Of a DNA stretch of 64,000 nucleotides, positions 8,667-17,670 are shown piece by piece. Both the position numbers and the translations under genes were made by a program. Within the stretch, counting starts at the first letter, position 1; the number at the start of each line of letters is the position of its first letter. The DNA comes from Lachnospiraceae bacterium (GTDB lineage Bacteria > Bacillota > Clostridia > Lachnospirales > Lachnospiraceae): the NCBI GenBank assembly GCA_015057635.1, contig SVEB01000068.1:105531-169530 (forward strand), written 5' to 3'. The notes below the pieces were generated by a model. The model worked only from the letters and a program-made list of their open reading frames with translations. It was not told the DNA's origin and did no database searches.

Positions 8667-8990
8667 GGGCCATGTAATCGAAGGGCGGTCAGGGGACGCG
8701 GACGAATGGACGGCGTAAGAGCCGGAAGGCAGGCGCAGGGGCGAGGCTATATATTTTCCCGTGTTCGTCACAAGCTCGGACAAAAGGGGCAGTATTCCAC
8801 GACTATCAGACACGAAATGCGTGTGTCTGCTATTCATGGAATACTGCCCCTTTTGTCCGCCTTGATGCCGTACACCGGGAAAAATATAGCCTCGCCCCTG
8901 CGCCTGCCTTCCGGCTCTTACGCCGTCCGTTCGTCCGCGTCCCCTGACCGCCCTTCGATTACACGGCCCGGGCATTTCTCTTCGAGAAAT
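8667..8990 (+). repeat. Long nested-hairpin element, copy A
   Basis: An arm of about 93 nt from 8667 is nearly perfectly complementary to the arm ending at 8969. Inside lie the conserved, partly mismatched pair CGTCACAAGCTCGGAC / GTCCGCCTTGATGCC, then a perfect 22-bp stem (8777-8798 with 8837-8858) and an apical hairpin with CTATCAGACA and TGTCTGCTATTCA. A degenerate short hairpin (8974-8990) and a purine- and GC-rich tail follow. The GC content is far above that of the flanks. Open frames inside are by-products of the palindrome. Confidence 0.85.
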
Positions 8991-9326
8991 TCCCGAATGC
9001 TCACCGTAAGACCGCATCACACGGAGGGAAGCGTCTGGGGACGGCTTCTGAGGGCAGCGGACGTCAGTAGAGATTAAAGGCGGGGGGAGATGCAGTGGTG
9101 GAAAAATGTTAGGAGAAAGGGCTTTTTCTAGTTCAGTTGTTACATATGATTTACCGTTTTATTGCTTTATTATAGTTCTTATAATTGTAATGTGGACATA
9201 TCGTATTAATTAGGTTATGACCGGTGCCAAATGTATTCAGAATACATCATTTGATTTCATTTTCTTTTTTTCGATGACCAATGTTTTTTACTTTATTTTA
9301 TAATTTACCATTTTTAGTGAAGCAGC

Positions 9327-9673
9327 CATCACAAGGCGTTTCTTCGAAACGCCTTGTGATGGCCTGCGTATTTCCCCTGCCTGGGTGGTCGGCGGACGAA
9401 AGAGGTGGGGGCGCTGTGGGTGGGGATGTCATGGGAGCCGGCGGGGCTATATTTTTCCCAGTGTACGGCATCAAGGCGGACAAATGAGGCGGAAATCCAT
9501 GAATAGCAGACACATGCTTTTCGTGTCTGATAGGCGTGGATTTCCGCCTCATTTGTCCGAGCTTGTGACGAACACGGGAAAATATAGCCCCGCCCGCTCT
9601 CATGACATCCCCACCCGCAGCGTCTCCGCCTCTTTCGTCCGCCGACTACCCAGGCAGGGGAAACACGCAGGCC
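9327..9673 (-). repeat. Long nested-hairpin element, copy B (reverse orientation)
   Basis: A perfect short hairpin comes first: a 16-bp stem with a TTC loop at 9327-9361. Then two arms of about 97 nt (from 9361 and ending at 9673) enclose the conserved GGCATCAAGGCGGAC / GTCCGAGCTTGTGACG segment and the apical TGAATAGCAGACA hairpin. The order of conserved parts is reversed relative to copy A, so the element is inverted. The outer arms are unrelated in sequence to those of copy A. Most arm mismatches are transitions that would give G-U pairs in RNA of the plus strand. Confidence 0.85.
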
Positions 9674-9728
9674 CCCCCCGAAAAGAAAATAAGAACAAAC
9701 TTGGCAGGTTTTTGTGGTGGGGGGAAAC

Positions 9729-9757
9729 TTCACAAGGGGGGAGATTTATGGTACAAT
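9729..9757 (+). promoter_or_regulatory. Promoter of the topoisomerase gene
   Basis: TTCACA at 9729-9734 and TACAAT at 9752-9757 are 17 bp apart. The promoter lies just beyond hairpin element B and about 70 nt before the ATG. Confidence 0.6.
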
Positions 9758-9826
9758 AGAGGTCAGACTTAAAATAAAGGAAGAGCTCTTATGTGAAACA
9801 GTAGGAGAGAAAGTTGGATTTAAAGA

Positions 9827-11905
9827 ATGTCAAAAAGTTTATATATTTCAGAAAAGCCAAGTGTTGCACAGGAATTTGCAAAAGCTCTGAAGGCAGATTT
9901 TAAGAGACGAGATGGGTATATGGAGAGCGATGATGCCATCGTCACCTGGTGTGTCGGTCATCTGGTTACGATGAGTTATCCGGAAGCATATGACCCTGCA
10001 TTAAAGCGCTGGTCTCTCAACACGATCCCATTTCTGCCTAAGGAATTCCGGTACGAAGTAATTCCGGCAGTAAGCAAGCAGTTTAATACCGTGAAGGAAC
10101 TCCTTAATCGTGAAGACGTTGACAGAATTTATGTCTGTACTGACTCCGGGCGCGAAGGAGAATATATTTATCGCTTAGTCGATCAGATGGCAAATGTGCC
10201 GGCGAACAAGGACAAACGAAGAGTATGGATTGATTCCCAGACAGAAGAGGAAATCCTAAGAGGAATTCGTGAGGCAAAACCGCTTTCCGAGTATGATAAT
10301 TTATCGGATGCGGCTTATCTGCGTGCAAAGGAAGATTACCTGATGGGTATTAATTTCTCACGTGTGCTGACTTTAAAGTATGGAAATACAGTGAATAACT
10401 ATTTAAAGAAAGAGAAGCCAGCCGCGATCGCGGTAGGGCGTGTTATGACCTGTGTTCTCGGTATGGTAGTGCGAAGGGAACGCGAGATCCGGGCGTTCGT
10501 TAAGACTCCGTTCTATCGTGTGACCGTAAGTTTAGACACTCATATGAAGGCGTTTGATGGAGAATTCCGTGCAGTGGAAGGATCGAAGTATTATCTGTCT
10601 CATCTGCTTTATAAGGAAAATGGATTTAAGAAAAAAGAAGATGCCGAAGGCCTGATCGAGATGCTCTCCGGCGTGACACCTCAGTTTGAGACAAGGGTGG
10701 AGAATAATAAGAATACTTATGTTTCTTCTATTAATAAAGACGTAAATCCATTAGAGGCAGAAATTGTAGCAATGGAAAAGAAGAAGGAGAATAAGAACGC
10801 TCCTCTTTTATATAACTTAGCCGAGCTTCAGAATGATTGTTCTCGTATGTTTAAGATCAGTCCGGATGAGACACTTAAGTATACACAGGAACTATATGAA
10901 AAGAAATTAGTAACGTATCCAAGAACCGATGCCAGAGTATTATCAACGGCGGTTTCCAAGGAGATTGGAAAGAATATTGGGGGATTAAGAAATCTTGGGC
11001 AGTTTAAGCCATTTGCAGAAGAGATTCTTGCAAGTGAAAGCTACAAAGGAATTGCAAAGACCAGATATGTGAATGATAAGCAGATCACGGACCATTATGC
11101 GATCATTCCGACGGGACAGGGATTTTCAGCATTAAATTCCCTGAATCCAATCGCACGCGGTGTTTATGAAGCAATCGTAAGGCGTTTCTTAAGCATTTTC
11201 TATCCGGCTGCGGTATATCAGAAAATCGCGATCACAACAAAGATTGGAACGGAAAGCTTCTTCTCCAATTTCCGTGTATTAGCAGAAGAAGGCTATTTAA
11301 AGGTGGCTGGCAATAACGCACAGAACCAGAAGGATAGCAAGGAGGCGAAGGAAGGCGAAGAGGAAAGCAACTTCGGGGCGGATTTCTTCTCCGTTATTAA
11401 GGAATTAAAGAAGGGCATGAAACTTCCGGTAAATGGATTCACAATCCGTGAAGGCGAGACGGCACCTCCGAAACGTTACAATTCCGGTTCCTTAATCCTT
11501 GCAATGGAAAATGCCGGACAGTTGATCGAGGATGAAGAGCTTCGTGCTCAGATCAAGGGCAGCGGTATCGGCACCAGTGCGACCCGTGCGGAAATCTTAA
11601 ACAAGCTTGTAAAGATTGATTATCTGGCTTTAAATAAGAAGACGCAGATTGTAACACCGAGCCAGATGGGCGAAATGATCTACGATGTTGTAAATGCATC
11701 GATTAAGTCTCTCTTAAATGCGGAACTGACCGCAAGCTGGGAAAAAGGTCTTAATTATGTAGCAGAAGGCAGTATTACAAAAGAGGAATATATGGATAAG
11801 TTAGAAGGCTTTGTCGGAAGACTGACTACCGGTGTAAAATCACTGAATAACCAGTCCTTGTTAATCAGCTATTTTAATGAGTCTTCTGCAAACTATAAGA
11901 AGTAG
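9827..11905 (+). CDS. topB: DNA topoisomerase III (type IA)
   Basis: Type IA topoisomerases pass single strands through a transient nick and decatenate DNA. The 692-residue protein has an N-terminal TOPRIM domain with YVCTDSGREGEYIYR near residue 100 (the acidic metal site) and the active tyrosine in VTYPRTDARVLS near residue 364. GSGIGTSATRAEI near 580 is also family-typical. It lacks the C-terminal zinc ribbons of topoisomerase I, which favours topoisomerase III. A Lys/Glu-rich insertion (about residues 500-525) looks like a linker. It has its own promoter, and the distance from ribosome-site-like sequence to the ATG is unusually long. Confidence 0.93.
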   Translation: MSKSLYISEKPSVAQEFAKALKADFKRRDGYMESDDAIVTWCVGHLVTMSYPEAYDPALKRWSLNTIPFLPKEFRYEVIPAVSKQFNTVKELLNREDVDRIYVCTDSGREGEYIYRLVDQMANVPANKDKRRVWIDSQTEEEILRGIREAKPLSEYDNLSDAAYLRAKEDYLMGINFSRVLTLKYGNTVNNYLKKEKPAAIAVGRVMTCVLGMVVRREREIRAFVKTPFYRVTVSLDTHMKAFDGEFRAVEGSKYYLSHLLYKENGFKKKEDAEGLIEMLSGVTPQFETRVENNKNTYVSSINKDVNPLEAEIVAMEKKKENKNAPLLYNLAELQNDCSRMFKISPDETLKYTQELYEKKLVTYPRTDARVLSTAVSKEIGKNIGGLRNLGQFKPFAEEILASESYKGIAKTRYVNDKQITDHYAIIPTGQGFSALNSLNPIARGVYEAIVRRFLSIFYPAAVYQKIAITTKIGTESFFSNFRVLAEEGYLKVAGNNAQNQKDSKEAKEGEEESNFGADFFSVIKELKKGMKLPVNGFTIREGETAPPKRYNSGSLILAMENAGQLIEDEELRAQIKGSGIGTSATRAEILNKLVKIDYLALNKKTQIVTPSQMGEMIYDVVNASIKSLLNAELTASWEKGLNYVAEGSITKEEYMDKLEGFVGRLTTGVKSLNNQSLLISYFNESSANYKK

Positions 11906-11934
11906 AAGTAAGAAGTAAGAAGTAAGTAAGCCAT

Positions 11935-12044
11935 GCTTTTGGGGAATAGAAAAGATTATAAAAGCTAAGATATGAAAAGCATTAACGATAAAGCTTAAAG
12001 TATAAAAAGTTTAAATATAAATAAACAATATATTTCCCAAAAGC
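11935..12044. repeat. Long-range inverted repeat enclosing AT-rich sequence
   Basis: The segment at 11935-11948 (GCTTTTGGGGAATA) is complementary to 12031-12044 with one G-T pair. The roughly 80 nt between are very AT-rich. A short tandem repeat of AGAAGTA lies just upstream (about 11909-11929), directly after the topB stop. The stem is followed at 12060 by a clear terminator. Confidence 0.5.
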
Positions 12045-12059
12045 CATGAAATACAAAAT

Positions 12060-12106
12060 AAAAAGCTGTGTTCAATTCCTCATTAAGAGATTGAACACAG
12101 CTTTTT
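12060..12106. terminator. Bidirectional terminator between topB and the antiporter
   Basis: A perfect 17-bp stem (12060-12076 with 12090-12106) begins with A5 and ends with T5, so it can act on transcripts from both strands. The two flanking genes converge here. Confidence 0.9.
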
Positions 12107-12159
12107 ATTTAGCTTTTAGGAATCATAATGGTTTTTGTGAGGGAAAAGAGTGGATGCTC

Positions 12160-13392
12160 TTAAGCAGCCATACTCTTAGAAACCATATTAGATTCTTGAT
12201 AGTTCTCTGTTTCTGTTTTATCTTTAAATGAGATCTTTAACAGGACAGGGCTGATTACGGTTGTTACGACTACAACAACGATCACTGGTCCGAGCAGGGC
12301 GGAAGGCATAAGCCCTACAGCCGCTCCTTTGGAAGCAACAATCAATGCTACCTCACCACGAGAGACCATGCCTGCACCAATCTGAAGGCTTTCTTTTCTT
12401 GTATATCCGCGTAGTTTTCCAGCAAATGCGCATCCAATGATTTTAGTAAGGATTGCAACAACGGACAGGATGATGGCAAAGAGGACAATGGAAGCAGTCA
12501 TTTTTGGAAGTACTACTTTTAAGCCAATGCTTGCAAAGAAGATAGGAGACAGTAAGGTGTAGGAAAGTGTCTCGAATCTGGATGCAATATAATGTTTGCG
12601 TTTTGTATTGGAAATGATAAGGCCGGCAATAAAAGCACCGGTAATATCCGCTACGCCGAAGAACTCTTCTGCACAGAAGGAAAGAAGCAGGCAGAGGGTA
12701 AAGGCAGCGATAACGAATCTTCTTCGGTTTTTATCTGCTTTTGCGGTCCAGTTTTTGAAAAGCTTGTAACATACAAAGCCAACAACACCGGAGAAAACGA
12801 AAAATCCTAAGATCTTAGCTAACACAACCGTAACATTTACGCTGCTGTCCGCAAAACTTGTAATCAGTGTGAGGGCAATGATTCCAAGAATGTCATCGAT
12901 AATAGCGGCACCAAGGATTGCGTTTCCTGCACGGGAGGAAAGTTTTCCGAGTTCTTTTAAGGTCTCAACGGTAATGCTGACACTGGTTGCGGTTAAAATA
13001 ACGCCCATAAAGATACTCTGTAACAGCTGAGGTGTTGAAGTATCTACAGGAAGCAGATTAAAACGGTTAAATAGATAAGACACTAAGAAACCGCCGGCAA
13101 GAGGAATCAGCACGCCAAACAGCGCTAAGATAAAAGAAGCTTTGCCGGATTTCTTTAGTTCATGAACATCCGCTTCAAGGCCTGCAGTAAACATCAGGAC
13201 AATAACGCCGAGTTCAGACAGCTGAAGGATGAAATCTGTTTCATGCAGGATATTTAGAACGGCTGGTCCTAATACCAGTCCGGCTAATAATGCGCCAACA
13301 ACCTGTGGCAGTGAAAACTTTTTGGTAACTAAACCAAGTACTTTTGTACTAATTAAAATCAATGCTAAATCTAATAGAAAATGATAGCTCAT
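12160..13392 (-). CDS. Monovalent cation:proton antiporter, CPA2 family
   Basis: The 410-residue protein is almost entirely hydrophobic, with about 12 membrane segments. The GALLAGLVLGPAVLN turn near residue 35 and the acidic pair in GAAIIDDILGIIALT near residue 164 are typical of KefB/NapA-type CPA2 exchangers; the Asp pair is the ion-binding site. No TrkA-N/TrkA-C regulatory domain is attached. It probably exchanges Na+ or K+ for protons at the plasma membrane; the ion cannot be assigned from sequence. It starts with AAGGAG upstream of 13392 and lies 34 nt downstream of a small membrane protein gene. Confidence 0.88.
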   Translation of the reverse strand: MSYHFLLDLALILISTKVLGLVTKKFSLPQVVGALLAGLVLGPAVLNILHETDFILQLSELGVIVLMFTAGLEADVHELKKSGKASFILALFGVLIPLAGGFLVSYLFNRFNLLPVDTSTPQLLQSIFMGVILTATSVSITVETLKELGKLSSRAGNAILGAAIIDDILGIIALTLITSFADSSVNVTVVLAKILGFFVFSGVVGFVCYKLFKNWTAKADKNRRRFVIAAFTLCLLLSFCAEEFFGVADITGAFIAGLIISNTKRKHYIASRFETLSYTLLSPIFFASIGLKVVLPKMTASIVLFAIILSVVAILTKIIGCAFAGKLRGYTRKESLQIGAGMVSRGEVALIVASKGAAVGLMPSALLGPVIVVVVVTTVISPVLLKISFKDKTETENYQESNMVSKSMAA

Positions 13393-13426
13393 ATTTTGTT
13401 CTCCTTATACTTATCTAAAATATTTC

Positions 13427-13840
13427 TTAGATAAAGCACAGATGAACATCCTCCCCATTCGAGCGGAAGAGATATTGTATCTTATTCAGCAGAAATTGCT
13501 CACAAAAGTAATCTACTTTAAAATGAATATAGATGGTATTTTGATTGACAATCTGCTGAAGGCGCAAAATACAGCTTAACACAAGTCTATGTAAATTTTT
13601 ATATTTTCTGCGAATCAGATTTTTCACTCTCTGTTTTGCGTTTTTCTTCTTTTCATCTAAAAGCAGTCGTTCTGAAGCGGATCGTGTTCCATGATGTTTT
13701 TTCACGGTGCTTTTTTTTAACATGATAAGGCCGGAACCTGAAAAAGCAGTGAACACGATAAAGACAAGCGTAAATACAAGAAAACGAAATAAATGATTGC
13801 GCAGGAATAATTTATTTGTTTTTCGTAATAATTGATCCAT
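13427..13840 (-). CDS. Small basic protein with one N-terminal membrane segment, unknown
   Basis: The 137-residue frame has an AAAGGAAC site 5 nt before its ATG at 13840. Residues about 16-40 (FRFLVFTLVFIVFTAFSGSGLIML) form a membrane segment. The rest is strongly basic and helical (KKNAKQRVKNLIRRKYKNLHRLV). No family is recognised. Position suggests co-transcription with the downstream antiporter. The reasonable ribosome site supports it, but the composition leaves doubt. Confidence 0.5.
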   Translation of the reverse strand: MDQLLRKTNKLFLRNHLFRFLVFTLVFIVFTAFSGSGLIMLKKSTVKKHHGTRSASERLLLDEKKKNAKQRVKNLIRRKYKNLHRLVLSCILRLQQIVNQNTIYIHFKVDYFCEQFLLNKIQYLFRSNGEDVHLCFI

Positions 13841-14019
13841 TTTTGTTCCTTTCTGATAAGTTCCTATTTTACTCCGTTCTAAAATTTATGCAATCGGTAA
13901 GTTAAGCCATAATTTCATTAAAAGTACAAAAAGAACATACAATTCCTATAAAAATGAGTGAGAACGGAAATGTAAGAGCATACAATGGGTTTCCTGGAAA
14001 AAATTCTGTCCGAAAGCAA

Positions 14020-14048
14020 TTGTAATATCCTGCTTTCTTACGTATAAT
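14020..14048 (+). promoter_or_regulatory. Promoter of the beta-helix protein gene
   Basis: TTGTAA (14020-14025) and TATAAT (14043-14048) are 17 bp apart. The leader contains an imperfect GC hairpin at about 14072-14095 followed by TTTT, which could attenuate. Confidence 0.65.
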
Positions 14049-14120
14049 AAAGAAAGCGAAATAGAAATACGGGCTGTCATCGTGTTGGCAGGCCCTTTTA
14101 GGAATAAAGGAGATGCAGAA

Positions 14121-14792
14121 ATGGAAGAATTAAGAATCACGTCTCTGTTTGATCTGAATGAGACGATTGCAAAGGAAATCTTTACGGATATTACATATCC
14201 ATGGGATGTGCTTCCAAAAATCAGTGCATTTATTACAGAGCTTGGTAAGACCTTACCGGCGAATGAATACGATGTTGCAGGAGAGAATGTGTGGATTGCG
14301 AAATCTGCAAAAGTGGCACCAAGTGCTTCTATCACGGGACCTGCCATTATCGGAAAGGATGCAGAAATCCGTCATTGTGCTTTTATCAGAGGAAATGCGA
14401 TTGTAGGAGAAGGTGCGGTAGTTGGAAATTCAACGGAACTTAAAAATGTAATTTTATTTAATAAAGTACAGGTTCCACACTACAATTACGTAGGCGACTC
14501 CATTTTAGGATATAAAGCGCATATGGGAGCAGGTTCCATCACATCTAATGTGAAATCCGATAAGACACTTGTAACTATCCGTTATAACGGAGAAAAGATT
14601 GAGACCGGGCTTAAGAAGGTTGGAGCAATTCTTGGCGATCATGTGGAAGTGGGATGCGGAAGCGTGCTAAATCCGGGAACTGTGGTTGGAAAAGATACAA
14701 GTATCTATCCATTATCCAGTGTAAGAGGATTTGTGCCGGCAAACACCATTTATAAAAAAGCAGGCGAAGTAGCAGAGAAGCAGCAGTTATAA
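14121..14792 (+). CDS. Left-handed beta-helix (hexapeptide repeat) protein, GlmU C-domain-like
   Basis: The ATG at 14121 has AAAGGAGATG upstream and is preferred to an upstream start at 14082. The 223-residue protein has a short N-terminal helical part (ITSLFDLNETIAKEIF, then YPWDVLPKI) and, from residue about 65, isoleucine/valine-rich hexapeptide turns such as VWIAKSAKVAPSASITGPAI. These form the left-handed beta-helix of acyl- and nucleotidyltransferases. It resembles the acetyltransferase half of GlmU, but the uridylyltransferase half is missing, so the substrate is unknown. GHMGAGS-like Asn/His/Gly turns (YKAHMGAGSITSN) suggest a CoA-dependent acetyltransferase. Confidence 0.8.
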   Translation: MEELRITSLFDLNETIAKEIFTDITYPWDVLPKISAFITELGKTLPANEYDVAGENVWIAKSAKVAPSASITGPAIIGKDAEIRHCAFIRGNAIVGEGAVVGNSTELKNVILFNKVQVPHYNYVGDSILGYKAHMGAGSITSNVKSDKTLVTIRYNGEKIETGLKKVGAILGDHVEVGCGSVLNPGTVVGKDTSIYPLSSVRGFVPANTIYKKAGEVAEKQQL

Positions 14793-14848
14793 AAAAGATG
14801 AGATAGAGTAAAAACTGTCTATAGAATGAGAAATGAGGAATTAAGAAC

Positions 14849-15112
14849 ATGGAAGAGATTTATGAATTAATTGAAGACAGAATCAGAGCAACTGGATATG
14901 ATGGAGAAGAAGTAGACGGATTCTCTATTTATGATGAGATCAGCGATGAGATCGAAGGCAAGGAAGAAGGAAGCTATATCTTTATGTCCAAAAAGACAAA
15001 TGATGTGTACTATGAATATAAGATAGACGTTTATGAAGAAGCGTTCAATCTTTCTTACATTGATATTCATACAGTGGATCGCGTATATCATGTAGATTTT
15101 GACGCAGAATAA
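14849..15112 (+). CDS. Small acidic hypothetical protein
   Basis: An 87-residue, very acidic protein (EEIYELIEDRIRATGYDGEEVDG) with an AT-rich, beta-prone second half. The ribosome site is weak (GAGGAATTAAGAAC). No family is recognised. It lies between the beta-helix gene and a strong terminator, so it is likely the last gene of that transcript. Confidence 0.55.
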   Translation: MEEIYELIEDRIRATGYDGEEVDGFSIYDEISDEIEGKEEGSYIFMSKKTNDVYYEYKIDVYEEAFNLSYIDIHTVDRVYHVDFDAE

Positions 15113-15134
15113 AACAGAGTTTTTCAGAATCATC

Positions 15135-15166
15135 AAAAAAGGGCTTACGTATGTAAGCCCTTTTTT
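15135..15166. terminator. Bidirectional terminator
   Basis: A6GGGCTTAC pairs perfectly with GTAAGCCCT6 around a 4-nt loop. It ends the 14.1-15.1 kb transcript. Confidence 0.9.
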
Positions 15167-15222
15167 AGAGAGGAGTTCATGAAAAAAATTCTAATCTATT
15201 TAAAGTTTACTTGTTGTTAGGC

Positions 15223-15298
15223 GAAGGCAATACCCAGTGCGCGCATATGTAATTGCCTTCTTTTACGGAAGTGGGAAACAGTGTCCTTGCTGTTTCCC
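15223..15298. other. Two adjacent hairpins in a gene-free stretch
   Basis: GAAGGCAAT (15223-15231) pairs with ATTGCCTTC (15252-15260) and is followed by TTTT. GGGAAACA (15273-15280) pairs with TGTTTCCC (15291-15298). They lie in the gene-free space between converging genes at 15.1 and 15.5 kb. They could be terminators or a small RNA. Confidence 0.45.
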
Positions 15299-15421
15299 GT
15301 TCTTTATTTCATGAATTTATTATACCGTCCATCTATGGCCATACTTTGTACATTTCGTGAAGATACTGTGAACATTCTTTATCTTTAATATATGCCGGGG
15401 AAACTAAAATATGAAGCCAGA

Positions 15422-15487
15422 AAGAGTAAAATTGCCGGACCCACTGGCACGCACAGGTGTGATGGTAGGGCCGGCAATTTTACTCTT
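15422..15487 (-). terminator. Long-stem terminator after feoB
   Basis: A perfect 17-bp stem joins 15422-15438 with 15471-15487 around a 32-nt loop. On the minus strand it ends in TTTTACTCTT-like sequence. It lies about 30 nt beyond the feoB stop. Confidence 0.65.
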
Positions 15488-15519
15488 CCTTATATCGAAT
15501 GGATATTGCAAGCTGCGGG

Positions 15520-17658
15520 TTATAGGAATAAGCGTGCGATCTGAGCGAAGGCAAAGCAGATCAGGAGACCCATTGCGGTTGGGAGGAGGAAGGCGATGGC
15601 GGTCCATTTGAGACTGCCGGTTTCTTTTTTGATGGTGAGGAGAGTTGTGGAGCAAGGCCAGTGCATTAAGGAGAAGAGCATGGTGCAGAGGGCGGTGACC
15701 CAGGTCCAGCCGTTTGCAACGAAGAGGGACTTCATTTCGGACAGGCTTTCCAGTTCTAAGATGCTGCCTTGGGCCATATAAGCCATGATGATGATCGGGA
15801 CTACGATTTCATTGGCTGGAAAACCGAGAATGAAGGCAATCAGGATGACGCCATCGAGGCCAATCAGTCTTGCAAATGGATCTAAGAAGTTGGCACAGTG
15901 GTTTAGAAGGCTGATATCTCCGATCATGATGTTGGCCATGATCCAGATGATTAAGCCGGCGGGAATAGCAACGACGACCGCTCTTCCGAGGACGAACAGG
16001 GTACGGTCGAAAACCGAACGGACGATTACTTTCCCAATCTGCGGACGACGATAAGGCGGAAGCTCTAATGTGTAGGAGGATGGGACACCTTTTAGCATGG
16101 TCTTGGAAAGCAGTCTGGTTGTAAGAAAGGTCATGCCAATCCCAAATAAGATGACAACGGTTAGAAAGAGGGCGGATAACATGGAGGAGAGAGGGCCTTT
16201 TGAGAAACCGACGAAGAACATGGTCAGGATGGCGATTAAGGTTGGAAAACGTCCATTGCATGGGACGAAATTATTGGTCAGAATGGCAAGAAGGCGTTCT
16301 CTAGGAGAATCCACGATACGGCATCCGATAATGCCGGCAGCATTGCAGCCGAAGCCCATACACATGGTCAGAGCCTGTTTGCCGCAGGCATGGCAGCATT
16401 TAAATGGTTTATCTAAATTATAGGCAACTCTCGGAAGGTAGCCGGCATCTTCTAACAGAGTAAAAAGCGGGAAAAAGATTGCCATAGGGGGCAGCATGAC
16501 CGATACGACCCAGGCAAGCACGCGGTAGACCCCGAGTACAAGCATGCCATGAAGCCATTCGGGAGCATTCAGATTATGAAATAGCTCGGTTAACTTATCC
16601 TGGATAAAGAACAGTCCATTGGATATCAGTTGGGAAGGATAGTTAGCACCGGTGATGGTAATCCAGAAGATCAGTGCCAGAAGTGCTAACATAATAGGAT
16701 AGCCGGCGATACGGCTTGTGAGAATACGGTCTACTTTGTGGTCTGTGCTGTTATACACCTTGGTGGGTGCTTTTACCGTATCTTTACATATGATTTCAGC
16801 GGTTCTTACAAGGGAGGCAACGGCCATATCTTTTAGGGAATCCTTTGTGATATGTTCTTTTTCTAAGATAGCCTTTGTATTTTTTAGAGCGGTGTTTAGT
16901 TCGGGATCTTCTAAAAAATTCTCTCCGAGAAATTGCCTGATCTCGTGGATTAAAGAGGCATCTTCATCCAAAAGCTTAAGGCTTAGCCAGCGGCTGTTGA
17001 TCTTATCTTGAACTTTTTCTTTAATTACCGGGCTTATCGAGTCGATTGCCTTTTCTATAATATCCGGATAGGAAACGGAGAGTGGAGCAGAAGGCGTATC
17101 TAATGCTTGATCCACAGCTTGCATGAGATCATCTAATGTATGCTTTTTTCTTGCTACGGTACCCACAACCGGTACGCCAAGCTGTTCGGAAATCCCATTT
17201 AAATCAATTTTAATATGCTTTTTTTTAGCTTCATCAATTAAATTTACGCATACGATGACATGTTTGGAAATCTCCATTGTCTGGAGGACGAGATTTAAGT
17301 TGCGCTCAAGGCAGGTGGCATCGCATACAACTACAACCGCATCCGGTTCCCCGAAGCAGATAAAGTTACGGGCCACTTCTTCTTCGGCGGAGTGAGCCAT
17401 CAGAGAATAGGTTCCCGGGATGTCCACCATCACATAGTTATGGTTCTTCGTTTTACAGTAGCCCTGCGCATTGGTAACTGTTTTTCCGGGCCAGTTGCCG
17501 GTATGCTGGTTCATACCGGTAAGGCCGTTGAATACAGTGCTTTTTCCTACGTTAGGGTTTCCGGCAAGGGCGACTACTTTATCATCAGGGGAGAGTTTTT
17601 TAATCACTAAACCAGAGTCGACAGCTTTTATGCCGACAGAATGATTGGTCAGTCCCAT
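15520..17658 (-). CDS. feoB: Ferrous iron transporter FeoB
   Basis: FeoB imports Fe2+ across the plasma membrane. The 712-residue protein has an N-terminal GTPase domain: G1 GNPNVGKST near residue 33, G3 DIPGTYSL near 79, and an NLIDEAKKK segment in the G4 position near 138. A helical linker follows, then a large membrane domain with two Gate-type repeats (LEDAGYLPRVAYNLDKPFK; GCNAAGIIGCRIVDSPRER). Length is normal. The ATG is preceded by AAGGAGG and lies 12 nt after feoA, so the two form an operon. Control is probably by the divergent DtxR-type gene at 18025. Confidence 0.96.
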   Translation of the reverse strand: MGLTNHSVGIKAVDSGLVIKKLSPDDKVVALAGNPNVGKSTVFNGLTGMNQHTGNWPGKTVTNAQGYCKTKNHNYVMVDIPGTYSLMAHSAEEEVARNFICFGEPDAVVVVCDATCLERNLNLVLQTMEISKHVIVCVNLIDEAKKKHIKIDLNGISEQLGVPVVGTVARKKHTLDDLMQAVDQALDTPSAPLSVSYPDIIEKAIDSISPVIKEKVQDKINSRWLSLKLLDEDASLIHEIRQFLGENFLEDPELNTALKNTKAILEKEHITKDSLKDMAVASLVRTAEIICKDTVKAPTKVYNSTDHKVDRILTSRIAGYPIMLALLALIFWITITGANYPSQLISNGLFFIQDKLTELFHNLNAPEWLHGMLVLGVYRVLAWVVSVMLPPMAIFFPLFTLLEDAGYLPRVAYNLDKPFKCCHACGKQALTMCMGFGCNAAGIIGCRIVDSPRERLLAILTNNFVPCNGRFPTLIAILTMFFVGFSKGPLSSMLSALFLTVVILFGIGMTFLTTRLLSKTMLKGVPSSYTLELPPYRRPQIGKVIVRSVFDRTLFVLGRAVVVAIPAGLIIWIMANIMIGDISLLNHCANFLDPFARLIGLDGVILIAFILGFPANEIVVPIIIMAYMAQGSILELESLSEMKSLFVANGWTWVTALCTMLFSLMHWPCSTTLLTIKKETGSLKWTAIAFLLPTAMGLLICFAFAQIARLFL

Positions 17659-17670
17659 ATTTGCCTCCTT

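Noticed and set aside
9230..9246. Palindrome ATGTATTCAGAATACAT as an operator
   Set aside because: A 17-bp palindrome in AT-rich DNA with no adjacent promoter that I can identify; a function cannot be supported.
8661..9759. Several open frames of 68-134 codons on both strands around the hairpin elements
   Set aside because: They lie in GC-rich inverted arms, mirror each other on opposite strands, lack ribosome sites and encode Arg/Ser/Pro-rich low-complexity sequence. They are by-products of the palindromes.
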